Source of the DNA: Clostridia bacterium
GTDB lineage: Bacteria; Bacillota; Clostridia; Oscillospirales; Acutalibacteraceae
NCBI GenBank assembly: GCA_017441385.1
Contig: JAFRXY010000050.1
Span: 1-36,836 of the forward strand
Reading direction: 5' to 3'
DNA length: 36,836 nucleotides
In this document: positions 17,961 through 25,263 of the stretch, piece after piece
Layout: every line of letters begins with the position of its first letter
Numbering within the stretch: the first letter of the stretch is position 1
Notes under the pieces: model-generated
The model's database searches: none
What the model was told of the DNA's origin: nothing
The model's input: only the letters and a program-made list of their open reading frames with translations
Position numbers and translations under genes: made by a program

Positions 17961-18785
17961 ATGATAACATTCAACTGTGCCGATTTAATCTGCCCCCTTT
18001 GCGGCATGCCGCTTTGTCAGGATGGCGGTTCGCTGATCTGCCCCCAGCATCATACCTTCGACATCGCGCGGCAGGGGTATGTCAATCTCCTGCCGGTGCA
18101 GCAGAAACATTCCCTCTCCCCCGGCGACACGCCCGACATGCTGGCCGCAAGAAGGAATTTTCTCAACGCTGGGCATTATCTCCCCATCTGCGGGGACGTC
18201 ATCCGCGCTCTGGAAGGAATTCCCGGCGGTCTTTCCGGAATGATCGACGTCGGCTGCGGGGAAGGATATTACACCTCCCGCTTTCATGAAAAATTCCCGG
18301 AAGCAAGAATGATCGGCGCCGACATTTCCAAGGCGGCGGTGAAGATGGCGGCCTCCCGCACGAAGGATATCCGCTGGATTACCGCGACGGCTTCCCGCCT
18401 TCCTGTTGCCGACGGCTCGACCGACGCAATAACCGCGATGTTCTCGCTGCTCTGCGAGGAGGAATTCGCCCGCCTGCTGCGTCCGGGCGGCAGGGTGATT
18501 GAAGTGACGGCCGGAACACAGCATCTGATCGAGCTGAAACGGATTATATACGACGATCTTTTTGAACAGCACAAGCGTCCGAAAGTTCCGCAGGGGTATT
18601 TGCATGAAATCGCGTGCGAATTAAAAAAATTCCGCTTGACGCTGCACGGCGAAGATTTGAAAAACCTGCTGCTCATGACGCCCCACACCCTGCGGATCAA
18701 ACCCGAAAACCGCGCAAGGCTTTCGTCCGTTCCTTCGCTTGACCTCACCGTGGAATATTACGTACGGGTGCTAGGGAAACGCTGA
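17961..18785 (+). CDS. rlmA: 23S rRNA (guanine-N1)-methyltransferase, RlmA family
   Basis: 274 residues. N-terminal zinc site C11-x2-C14 ... C27-x3-H31, then 'FDIARQGYVNLLP' (33-45) and 'GDTPDMLAARRNFLNAGHY' (55-73), typical of RlmA; SAM-binding motif DVGCGEGYYT at 96-105. The family methylates N1 of G745 or G748 in hairpin 35 of 23S rRNA. Gram-positive members are usually the G748 type (RlmAII, TlrB), which can alter macrolide/ketolide binding; the position cannot be chosen from sequence alone. RBS GGGAAGGTG. It has its own promoter. Confidence 0.88.
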   Translation: MITFNCADLICPLCGMPLCQDGGSLICPQHHTFDIARQGYVNLLPVQQKHSLSPGDTPDMLAARRNFLNAGHYLPICGDVIRALEGIPGGLSGMIDVGCGEGYYTSRFHEKFPEARMIGADISKAAVKMAASRTKDIRWITATASRLPVADGSTDAITAMFSLLCEEEFARLLRPGGRVIEVTAGTQHLIELKRIIYDDLFEQHKRPKVPQGYLHEIACELKKFRLTLHGEDLKNLLLMTPHTLRIKPENRARLSSVPSLDLTVEYYVRVLGKR

Positions 18786-18869
18786 TGAAGTCGATTCACG
18801 CACCGCTCAAAAACGCATCCTCGTGGCGCGAAGCCGTCGATTCCTCTAAAACTATACACAAAATATAAA

Positions 18870-18898
18870 TTGACATTGCTTTATTTTGGGGTTATAAT
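18870..18898 (+). promoter_or_regulatory. Promoter of the DUF5685 operon
   Basis: Consensus TTGACA (18870-18875), 17-bp spacer, TATAAT (18893-18898). The predicted start near 18905 rules out any translation start upstream of it and fits the ATG at 18939. Confidence 0.85.
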
Positions 18899-18938
18899 GA
18901 CCATAGAAAAAGATCATGAAAAGAAGGGAATGAAATGT

Positions 18939-19760
18939 ATGTTCGGCTTTGTCATAGCGGACGCGGCGCTTCTCAGTGAAGAAAACAAGATACGCTATCG
19001 CGGCTGGCACTGCGGACTCTGCCGTTCCCTCAACATGGTCTGCGGTCAGTCGAGCCGCCTGCTGCTTCATTACGACATGGCATTTCTCGCCATGCTGCTT
19101 TCGTCGGTGCACCGGCTGCCCGAAACCTCCGAGGAAACCGCCTGCAAGCCCCATCCCCTCAAAAAACACCTCGAAATCCGCACTTCCGCCAGCGATTACG
19201 CGGCTGACATGAGCGTCATTCTCGGCTACTACAAGCTGATGGACGACTGGCATGACGACAAAAATCCCGCCGCGCTGGCCGCCGCTTCCGCCTTCGCCTC
19301 CAAATGTCACGAGCTGGAGGAAAAATATCCCCGTCAGGCGCAGGCCATCGCCAACTGTCTGGAAACCCTGAACGAGCTGGAACAGGACGGGGAATGCAAT
19401 CCCGACCTGCCGGCCAATTGCTTCGGGCGCCTGATGGGGGAACTTTTCGTCATGGAGGACGGCATTGCCTGCGGGCAGGAGCTGAGGGCATTCGGCCGGA
19501 CGCTGGGGCGGTTCATCTATGTGCTGGACGCGGCGATCGACCTTGCCACCGATATGAAGCACGAGCGTTACAACTGCCTGACAGGCACGCCGCACGATGA
19601 AATCGACGAAACGCTGCAAGCCATGGGGGGCGATTTCATGCGCTGCTACAAGAAGCTGCCCCTTTCCGCCGACGTGGAGATCACCGACAACATTCTGACG
19701 GCGGGCGTGTGGCAGAAGTACGAGGCACAGAAGAAGAAACTAACAAAAAAGGAGCCATAA
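18939..19760 (+). CDS. DUF5685 family protein
   Basis: 273 residues from the ATG at 18939, set by AAGGG ten bases upstream and by the promoter position. Family pattern: N-terminal MFGFVIADAALLSEE, 'YRGWHCGLC' with C25 and C28, 'LLLHYDMAFLAML' at about 41-53, 'KLMDDWHDD' in the middle and a C-terminal 'LDAAIDLATDMKHERYN' segment. The acidic DDxxDD-like parts and helical character are reminiscent of an all-helical prenyl-synthase-like fold, but no function is assigned. The next gene's RBS overlaps its 3' end, so the two form one operon. Confidence 0.82.
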   Translation: MFGFVIADAALLSEENKIRYRGWHCGLCRSLNMVCGQSSRLLLHYDMAFLAMLLSSVHRLPETSEETACKPHPLKKHLEIRTSASDYAADMSVILGYYKLMDDWHDDKNPAALAAASAFASKCHELEEKYPRQAQAIANCLETLNELEQDGECNPDLPANCFGRLMGELFVMEDGIACGQELRAFGRTLGRFIYVLDAAIDLATDMKHERYNCLTGTPHDEIDETLQAMGGDFMRCYKKLPLSADVEITDNILTAGVWQKYEAQKKKLTKKEP

Positions 19761-19762
19761 AT

Positions 19763-20239
19763 ATGGGCAAAATGCTATTCAGATTACGGCTGCTCATGCA
19801 GAACCGCTACGGCACAGATCAACTCAATCTCGCACTGATGCTGCTTTATCTCATTCTGGTGGTGCTGCGCATCGCATTTATCCGCGTTACCCTCGTCCGC
19901 AGAATACTCATGCTGATTTCGTGGGCGGTGCTGATTTTCGCCTTTGGCAGAATGTTCTCCACCAACATCGAGAAGCGCAGCCGCGAGAACAATGCCTTCC
20001 TGAGTCTGCTGAGCCGAGCGGGAAGCGCCAATATCACCAATCCCTTTGAGAATATGACCGGCGGTTCAAACGCGGGATTCTCCGGATTTCAGAAGCGGGA
20101 AAAGGACAAGAAATACATCAAATGCCCCCAGTGCAAGGCGACCCTCCGCGTGCCCCGTCAGAAGGGCAAGCACACCGTCCGCTGCCCCCGCTGCGACCAC
20201 CGGTTCCAGATCAGGATAGTCTTCGGGGCAAAAAAATAA
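19763..20239 (+). CDS. Membrane protein with C-terminal zinc ribbon
   Basis: 158 residues from ATG 19763 with AAGGAG at 19749-19754. Two hydrophobic helices at about 22-38 and 44-60 are linked by a basic turn, followed by a low-complexity linker and a C-terminal zinc ribbon: CPQC and CPRC pairs about 20 residues apart within a Lys/Arg-rich end. The ribbon resembles the MJ0042-type/FmdB-like zinc finger. It follows the DUF5685 gene in one operon. Role unknown; nucleic-acid or protein binding near the membrane is possible. Confidence 0.78.
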   Translation: MGKMLFRLRLLMQNRYGTDQLNLALMLLYLILVVLRIAFIRVTLVRRILMLISWAVLIFAFGRMFSTNIEKRSRENNAFLSLLSRAGSANITNPFENMTGGSNAGFSGFQKREKDKKYIKCPQCKATLRVPRQKGKHTVRCPRCDHRFQIRIVFGAKK

Positions 20240-20274
20240 TTTTTGCAATCTTTTTTCAATTTCAGTCAAAAATT

Positions 20275-20345
20275 CACCGGCTGCACAGGCGGAAGGGATA
20301 TAATTTCCTTTCCGCCTGCGCAGCCGGATTGTTTATTATTTTCTT
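20275..20345 (+). terminator. Terminator between convergent genes
   Basis: CCGGCTGC with GGCGGAA (20278-20294) pairs with TTCCGCC with GCAGCCGG (20310-20327), followed by TTGTTTATTATTTTCTTTTTT. Lies between the zinc-ribbon gene and the convergent phosphoesterase gene; may also act weakly on the minus strand. Confidence 0.8.
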
Positions 20346-20348
20346 TTT

Positions 20349-21059
20349 TCAACGCACATAGAATTCCTGCATATTGTCGAGGCAGAGGCAGGCCAGCGCT
20401 CCGCCTGTGAAGACCGCGCCGCAGTCGATATTGATATTGTTGTGGCTGTGGTAGATTTCCGCTTTGCCGGTGAAGGAGATGGTGGGGGTGTGTCCCGTCA
20501 CGATGTAGGTATCGCCGCCGAAATATTCCCTGTTGTAATTGAAACGCACAAAGGCAAGCTCCTTCACGGTGTAATGGTCAAGCGGCTTGTTCCGGTCGAA
20601 TTGATTGGAATCGCCCAGCCCCGCGTGCACCAGAATGAAGGTCTTTCCTCCCGCCGACACCACTTCATAGGGCGCAAATTCCCTCATGTAATCCAGCAGA
20701 ATCAGGCGTTCCTCCTGCGGAAGCCGCTGGAAGCCCTCAATCGTGGTCTGCGCCCGGTTCATCTGCCAGACCATATAGCTGTACATGGATTCGTTGTTGA
20801 TATTCCGGTAGAGATTCTGCTCGTTGATCTCGTCGAGCAGCCAGCTCAGCACGTCGATCGCCATCTGGTCATGATTGCCGATGATGGGGTAGACATTGTG
20901 CCGCATGCTCATATCCTGTAGAATCTCCACCGGCTTGCTTCCCCTGTCCACCACGTCGCCGAGAATAAACAGCTCGTCGTCGTCGCCGAAATGAATCTTT
21001 TCCAGCATGGCGAGATACTTGTCATATTCCCCGTGCAGATCCGACATCACATATTTCAT
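20349..21059 (-). CDS. Calcineurin-like metallophosphoesterase (PrpE/ApaH-type)
   Basis: 236 residues from the ATG at 21059, preceded by GGGGAGG nine bases upstream. Two-metal phosphoesterase motifs: MSDLHG (5-10), GDVVDRG (about 34-40), GNHD (about 62-65), a 'LVHAG' His and 'YIVTGHTPT' near the C-terminus. All metal ligands are present. Relatives act as Ser/Thr or Tyr phosphatases or as diadenosine tetraphosphatases; specificity cannot be assigned. No regulator gene is adjacent. It has its own promoter. Confidence 0.9.
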   Translation of the reverse strand: MKYVMSDLHGEYDKYLAMLEKIHFGDDDELFILGDVVDRGSKPVEILQDMSMRHNVYPIIGNHDQMAIDVLSWLLDEINEQNLYRNINNESMYSYMVWQMNRAQTTIEGFQRLPQEERLILLDYMREFAPYEVVSAGGKTFILVHAGLGDSNQFDRNKPLDHYTVKELAFVRFNYNREYFGGDTYIVTGHTPTISFTGKAEIYHSHNNINIDCGAVFTGGALACLCLDNMQEFYVR

Positions 21060-21081
21060 TGCAATCGCCTCCCCGTCAATC

Positions 21082-21110
21082 ATTATAAATCATCGGGGGC
21101 AAAAAGGCAA
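21082..21110 (-). promoter_or_regulatory. Promoter of the metallophosphoesterase gene
   Basis: Minus strand TTGCCT (21110-21105), 17-bp spacer, TATAAT (21087-21082), about 25 bp before the start codon. It overlaps the intergenic region behind bioY. Confidence 0.75.
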
Positions 21111-21120
21111 TACCAGAAAT

Positions 21121-21687
21121 TTATTTCACATATTTTCCGACCCGATTGCAGATTACAACGGCGCAGGCGATCTTCACGCAGTCGGGAAGGAGGAATGGCA
21201 GCACGCACCAGCCCAGCACGGTGCCGAGTCCCACCGCGCCGTTTGCGCGGGTGTAAACCAGCATGAACCACGCCGTCCCGAAGGCATAGCAGACCGCCAG
21301 CCCCAGCAGCATGGACAGCGCAAGGGGAATCGCCTTCCGCCCCGTCCTCTCGGACACAAAGCCCACGATCAGCGCGATGAAGACAAACCCCACGATATAT
21401 CCCCCCGTCACGCCGACAAGCTTGTCAAAGCCGCCCTTGAAGCCCGACAGCACCGGCAATCCGATGGCGGCGAGCGCGAGATACACCCCCATCGCAAACG
21501 TCCCGCGTTTCATGCCGAAAAGCCCCGCCACGGCAAACACGGCGAAGGTTTGCAGCGTAAAGGGAACCAGCGTCGGCACCGATATCCACGAGCAGACCGT
21601 AATCATGGCTGCTGAAAGCGCTATGACCGCGATATCATAGGTGGAAAGAAAGGATTGGGAGCGGGGGACGGTGTTTTTTTTGTCCAT
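21121..21687 (-). CDS. bioY: BioY biotin transporter (ECF S component)
   Basis: 188 residues from the ATG at 21687 with GGAGG about ten bases upstream; the TTG at 21696 directly follows the RBS and is not used. Six hydrophobic helices. BioY landmarks: 'VPFTLQTFAVFAVAGLFGMKRG', quoted in two pieces as VPFTLQTFAVF and AVAGLFGMKRG, then 'LPVLSGFKGGFDKLVG' and 'GGYIVGF'. It binds biotin in the membrane and works with an ECF energising module (EcfA/EcfT), which is not in the window. The upstream operator indicates repression by a BirA-type biotin regulator. Confidence 0.93.
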   Translation of the reverse strand: MDKKNTVPRSQSFLSTYDIAVIALSAAMITVCSWISVPTLVPFTLQTFAVFAVAGLFGMKRGTFAMGVYLALAAIGLPVLSGFKGGFDKLVGVTGGYIVGFVFIALIVGFVSERTGRKAIPLALSMLLGLAVCYAFGTAWFMLVYTRANGAVGLGTVLGWCVLPFLLPDCVKIACAVVICNRVGKYVK

Positions 21688-21731
21688 CTTTTTCAAGCCT
21701 CCGTGAGTAAAGAATAAAAATCGTTTGTATT

Positions 21732-21760
21732 ATTCTACTCCCTGCGCCGGAAATTGTCAA
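21732..21760 (-). promoter_or_regulatory. bioY promoter
   Basis: Minus strand TTGACA (21760-21755), 17-bp spacer, TAGAAT (21737-21732). The -35 box is inside one arm of the BirA-type operator, so binding would block RNA polymerase. Confidence 0.8.
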
Positions 21761-21791
21761 CCACTTCGCACTTATAAAGTTGACAATTTCC
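21749..21791 (-). promoter_or_regulatory. BirA-type operator upstream of bioY
   Basis: A perfect 13-bp inverted repeat, GGAAATTGTCAAC (21749-21761) and GTTGACAATTTCC (21779-21791), with a 17-bp centre. Read as TTGTCAACC-N15-AGTTGACAA it fits the known bacterial BirA operator (TTGTTAACC-N14-16-GGTTAACAA) in both arms and spacing. Biotin-bound BirA would repress bioY. The birA gene is not in the window. Confidence 0.85.
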
Positions 21792-21842
21792 AAAAAAATT
21801 CGCGTCCTTTCGCACGGGTGTTTCCGCAGGGCAAAAGAACGC
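21792..21842 (-). terminator. Terminator after the PAS/GGDEF-like gene
   Basis: On the minus strand GCGTTCTTTTG (21842-21832) pairs with CGAAAGGACGC (21812-21802) over 11 bp with two G-U pairs, followed by a run of T (21798-21792). It separates the sensor gene from the bioY operator. Confidence 0.75.
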
Positions 21843-21880
21843 TGTATTACAAAAAAATTGAAAAAAATAAAAAACAAAAA

Positions 21881-24244
21881 TTACCCTTCCATCGGAAGCA
21901 TATCCTCTATTCCTTCCGCCACGATGGAACGCTCGGCGTATTTCTCCGCCAGCGCAACCGCAAGAATCTTTGCCAGATAGCGGAATGTGTTGATTTCCTT
22001 CTGGCTCCACTTGCGTCTGCGTTCAAACTGGGTGAACACCATATATCCGAAATTTTCTCCGGAACGCCCTTCCAAGGCACAGATCACAAGGGCGATCATG
22101 CCGTCGTTTTTCAGCAGGTTTTTCAGTGTGGGATTCAGATTGCTCACACCAACGTCTGAAATGCTCCTGACGCCTTCCGCACCAAGCTCCGCGTCGAGAT
22201 CGACATGATGGGTGATCAGAGGAGAACGGCCGTCGCGAATCGGCAGGTTGCGGTTGCTGATCCAGCGGGAGACCTTCTTGAGCTTCTCGCCTTTGCCGTA
22301 TCCCTTGATATACACCGAAACCGCGCTGAGATTGTACTTCCGCCCCACCGTGCGGAGCAGGATATCCAATGAACCGTAAATATCGTCCGAAGCGGTCAGC
22401 AGCGAGAAGGCAATATCCACCATATTGATGTCAATCTCGCCCAGCTCGTTCTTGGTCTTGATACTGTCTGTGGCCGCGGTGCCGCTGATTTCCTTGACAA
22501 GGCTGTAATCCGCCTGCAACTCGCTGTCGTAGATGAAATAGGCATTCTTTCCGTTTCGTTTGGCCTCATAAGCCGCGCGGTCGGCGTACTGATAGAGTTC
22601 GTCGAAATCAAAGGCGTCCCTGCCGAAGAAAGCCACGCCGATGCTGCAGCTTACGGTTACCTTCTTCTGCACGCCGTAGTCCTTGATGAGTCTGCGGCAG
22701 AGCCTGCCCGCCTTCTTGACGGCGAATTTCTGGGTCACATCCTTCATCAGCACCATGAACCTGTCGCCCACCAGCCGCGCAACGATATCGGTATCACGGA
22801 AGGAGGACTTGATATCGGAGGCAAATTCCTTGAGCACGTTGTCGCCGAAGGTGTGGCCGAAGCATTCGTTGATCAGGTGGAAATCGTCCAGATCGAGAAT
22901 CATCAGCACATGGAATTTCTCACCCGCACCGGAAAAGGCGCCCTTGTCGGCGAGAAAAAGGCGTATCTGCGCCTTGCCGGTTTCCTTGTTGAGCAGTCCG
23001 GTCAGAAGGTCGCACTCCATCCGCCGCTCCATCATCAGTTCGGCCTTCTTCTGCTTGTCGATATTCTTGAGCCGGCCGACGATACGCACGACGTTGCCGG
23101 CGTCATCCTTCACCGCGCTGTAGGTGCATCTGAACCACTTGCCGACGGTCACTCCCGGCGGATAGGCTTCAAAGTCAAGTTCTCCGTCCGTGCCTTCAAC
23201 GATCGCCTTGGAGAATGCCTCACATACCCTGTAATAATCGTCCTTGCTCATGATATTCAGGGCAAACTGTCCGTGAAAGAAATCCTCCACTCCCACTTCG
23301 TTGGTGCGGTCGTTATAGCTGTAGACCGAAAGATATTTCTCCATTCTCGCCTTGTTGCCGGAGAATATGCAAAAATCCTTTTCGGTGTCATAATCGAATA
23401 TCGTCTGCTCCGAGTTTTGCTGGATGATATTGTACCGCTCGTTCTGTATCAGAAGCTCCCTGCGCAGCCGCTTGCGCTCGGTGATATCGTCGAACACCAA
23501 GGTAATCAGCGCCCGCTCGTTTTCACGGTTCACAAATCGCATGTGAATATTATTGACGCTTACCTCACCGTTCATATGCAGCACGCAGGCTTCCATCACC
23601 GTTTCACGCCGTTCCTCGCCCAATGAGGTCAGTGTCTGCCGGAAAAGCTCCAGATCGTCGGGGTAAATGATGCCGTCGCCCAGACATTCGTTGAAGAAGT
23701 CCTTGAATTCCAGCCTGTTCCAGCCGATCATCCTGTAGAAATCATCGTTGGCGTACCTGACGATGATCTGTCCCTCGGAATTGATGAATACCACCGCCAT
23801 GCTGACCGCGAAGGCTTCCAGCACATTGTTGGAACGGTATTTGTTTTCGGTTTCTCTGCCTATTTCATCATAGAGCCGCATGACCGAACAGATCAGATAT
23901 CCCTTGGGGTCAAAGCCGAAGGTCAGCGACACCATGACGACGCTCTCGTCGGGCAGCACCAGCCGGTGCCGGATGCACCGTCCGGGACGAAGGACAGCCT
24001 CGCCGCGCAGACCCTCCTCCATAACCTCCCGCAGATTCTCCGCCACCTGCTCCCTGTCCTCGGAGCAGACCAGCTCTATGTAGCTCCTTCCTTCCGGACT
24101 TTCGCCTATTTTCATACCCAGCACCCGCGCCAGCTCTTTACCGGGATTGACGATCTCAAAGCTCTCGGTGGAATATAAGTCGAAAAAGCCGCAGTTTTCA
24201 TTGTTGGAAACCATTCCCGCCATATCCATTCCCGCCATATCCAT
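21881..24244 (-). CDS. Multi-PAS sensor with degenerate GGDEF and C-terminal GAF-like domain
   Basis: 787 residues from the ATG at 24244, chosen for AGGAGGTG seven bases upstream. The N-terminus has MDMAG twice, encoded by a 15-bp tandem repeat. PAS-like domains cover about 17-130, 140-265 ('DDITERKRLRREL' at the end) and 275-400; a GGDEF domain follows (about 410-570) and a GAF-like domain (about 615-780). In the GGDEF domain the active loop reads VGDRF (492-496) instead of GGDEF, so cyclase activity is doubtful, but the inhibitory-site RxxD (R483-D486) is kept. No EAL or HD-GYP domain. No membrane helix, so it is cytoplasmic. A c-di-GMP-binding receptor role is inference. Confidence 0.85.
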   Translation of the reverse strand: MDMAGMDMAGMVSNNENCGFFDLYSTESFEIVNPGKELARVLGMKIGESPEGRSYIELVCSEDREQVAENLREVMEEGLRGEAVLRPGRCIRHRLVLPDESVVMVSLTFGFDPKGYLICSVMRLYDEIGRETENKYRSNNVLEAFAVSMAVVFINSEGQIIVRYANDDFYRMIGWNRLEFKDFFNECLGDGIIYPDDLELFRQTLTSLGEERRETVMEACVLHMNGEVSVNNIHMRFVNRENERALITLVFDDITERKRLRRELLIQNERYNIIQQNSEQTIFDYDTEKDFCIFSGNKARMEKYLSVYSYNDRTNEVGVEDFFHGQFALNIMSKDDYYRVCEAFSKAIVEGTDGELDFEAYPPGVTVGKWFRCTYSAVKDDAGNVVRIVGRLKNIDKQKKAELMMERRMECDLLTGLLNKETGKAQIRLFLADKGAFSGAGEKFHVLMILDLDDFHLINECFGHTFGDNVLKEFASDIKSSFRDTDIVARLVGDRFMVLMKDVTQKFAVKKAGRLCRRLIKDYGVQKKVTVSCSIGVAFFGRDAFDFDELYQYADRAAYEAKRNGKNAYFIYDSELQADYSLVKEISGTAATDSIKTKNELGEIDINMVDIAFSLLTASDDIYGSLDILLRTVGRKYNLSAVSVYIKGYGKGEKLKKVSRWISNRNLPIRDGRSPLITHHVDLDAELGAEGVRSISDVGVSNLNPTLKNLLKNDGMIALVICALEGRSGENFGYMVFTQFERRRKWSQKEINTFRYLAKILAVALAEKYAERSIVAEGIEDMLPMEG

Positions 24245-24330
24245 CTTCTTCACCTCCTGTACCGAATAACCGTACTGCCGGAATTCACACATACACAAAT
24301 ACACACATGTCCGTCATATTTACCGATTCT

Positions 24331-24359
24331 ATTATACAATTTCCGGCAGAATAATGCAA
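24331..24359 (-). promoter_or_regulatory. Promoter of the PAS/GGDEF-like gene
   Basis: Minus strand TTGCAT (24359-24354), 17-bp spacer, TATAAT (24336-24331), about 85 bp before the start codon. Between it and the divergent gene (24360-24483) the DNA is very A+T-rich with no recognisable element. Confidence 0.75.
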
Positions 24360-24483
24360 GTTTATTTTAACATAATTGTGCAAATATACTTGTAAATTTT
24401 TTATAAATTTCTAAGATTTTTCGTTTTATAAATCCCGATTAGAATATTCCATAAAAAAGTTGGTCGTTTTTTTCTGAAAATGA

Positions 24484-24512
24484 TTGTCTTTATGAAAAAT
24501 ACATGGTATAAT
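24484..24512 (+). promoter_or_regulatory. Promoter of the DUF2304 gene
   Basis: TTGTCT (24484-24489), 17-bp spacer, TATAAT (24507-24512), 34 bp before the ATG. Confidence 0.75.
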
Positions 24513-24545
24513 TAAGAATAATCAATTAATGATACGGTGATCGTA

Positions 24546-25136
24546 ATGAATAGCTCAAACAACTTTATTATAAAAATTCTTGACTCCATCAGCGCATGGC
24601 TCACAGGGGTGCTGCGCAATCTCAGCCACACACCGATCGGAATGAATTCCGCCGTCAGAATCGCGATGGTGACCATCAGCATTCTTGTCATCTGGTTCCT
24701 TTTCAAGCGTATGCTCAGAAGCCAGATCAAGGAATCCGCCTTTCTGCTGTGGACGCTGCCCGCTTTCCTGCTCTTTGTGTACGGCGTTTGGCCGGAGCTG
24801 ACCTATTATGTCGCCAATCTGACGCACCTTGCCTTCGGTTACGCGCTGGTCGTCACGGTGCCCTTCATCGCCCTGCTCTATTACCTCGCCTTCAAGCAGA
24901 TGTGCCAGATTTCGGAAATCACGTCAAAGGTCGTCGAGCTGGGTTCGGTGGTTTCCCTCCAGAAGCACGAGATTGCCGAGCTGAAAAAGCGCATTGCCGA
25001 GCTGGAAGGCTCCGACACGGCAGGAGCGAGAGGAGCAGCGGGAGCGGCAGGAGCAGACGGCGGTTCCTCAGGCAATACCGACGGCAGCACCAACGTCGAA
25101 GTGACCGTCAAACGGCGCAACAAAAAACATCACTGA
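24546..25136 (+). CDS. DUF2304-type membrane protein with coiled coil and Gly/Ala-rich tail
   Basis: 196 residues from ATG 24546, with GGTGA just upstream; the earlier GTG at 24537 lies on that RBS. Hydrophobic helices at about 36-53, 65-80 and 93-112 with a 'KESAFLLWTLPAFLLFVYGV' stretch and 'WPELTYYVANL' match DUF2304. A heptad-patterned helix follows (about 120-150, 'LQKHEIAELKKRIAELEGSD'), then a GARGAAGAAGADGG low-complexity tail with Gly every third residue and a basic end. In other bacteria DUF2304 proteins sit with glycan-synthesis genes; here the next gene is a GH13 glycosidase, with its own promoter. Confidence 0.8.
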   Translation: MNSSNNFIIKILDSISAWLTGVLRNLSHTPIGMNSAVRIAMVTISILVIWFLFKRMLRSQIKESAFLLWTLPAFLLFVYGVWPELTYYVANLTHLAFGYALVVTVPFIALLYYLAFKQMCQISEITSKVVELGSVVSLQKHEIAELKKRIAELEGSDTAGARGAAGAAGADGGSSGNTDGSTNVEVTVKRRNKKHH

Positions 25137-25150
25137 ATTTTACCTGTTTC

Positions 25151-25196
25151 ACCCATATATTTCCCTTCCGGGGGCGGTATATGGGTTGATTTTTTG
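25151..25196 (+). terminator. Terminator after DUF2304 gene, overlapping the GH13 promoter
   Basis: CCCATATA (25152-25159) pairs with TATATGGG (25178-25185), then TTGATTTTTTG. Part of the T-run is also the -35 box of the next promoter. Confidence 0.65.
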
Positions 25197-25214
25197 CCCC
25201 GCGTCCTGTATAAT
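25186..25214 (+). promoter_or_regulatory. Promoter of the GH13 gene
   Basis: TTGATT (25186-25191), 17-bp spacer ending in TG, TATAAT (25209-25214). The -35 lies inside the terminator tail of the previous gene. No catabolite-response-like element is evident. Confidence 0.7.
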
Positions 25215-25263
25215 AATGGTAAGAACACCTGCCATCATTGACAAGGAAAGGACAGTGCCCGAT

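Noticed and set aside
18786-18869. A terminator or extra small gene after rlmA
   Set aside because: No hairpin with a T-run and no start signal. GTCGATTC occurs twice but as a direct, not inverted, repeat.
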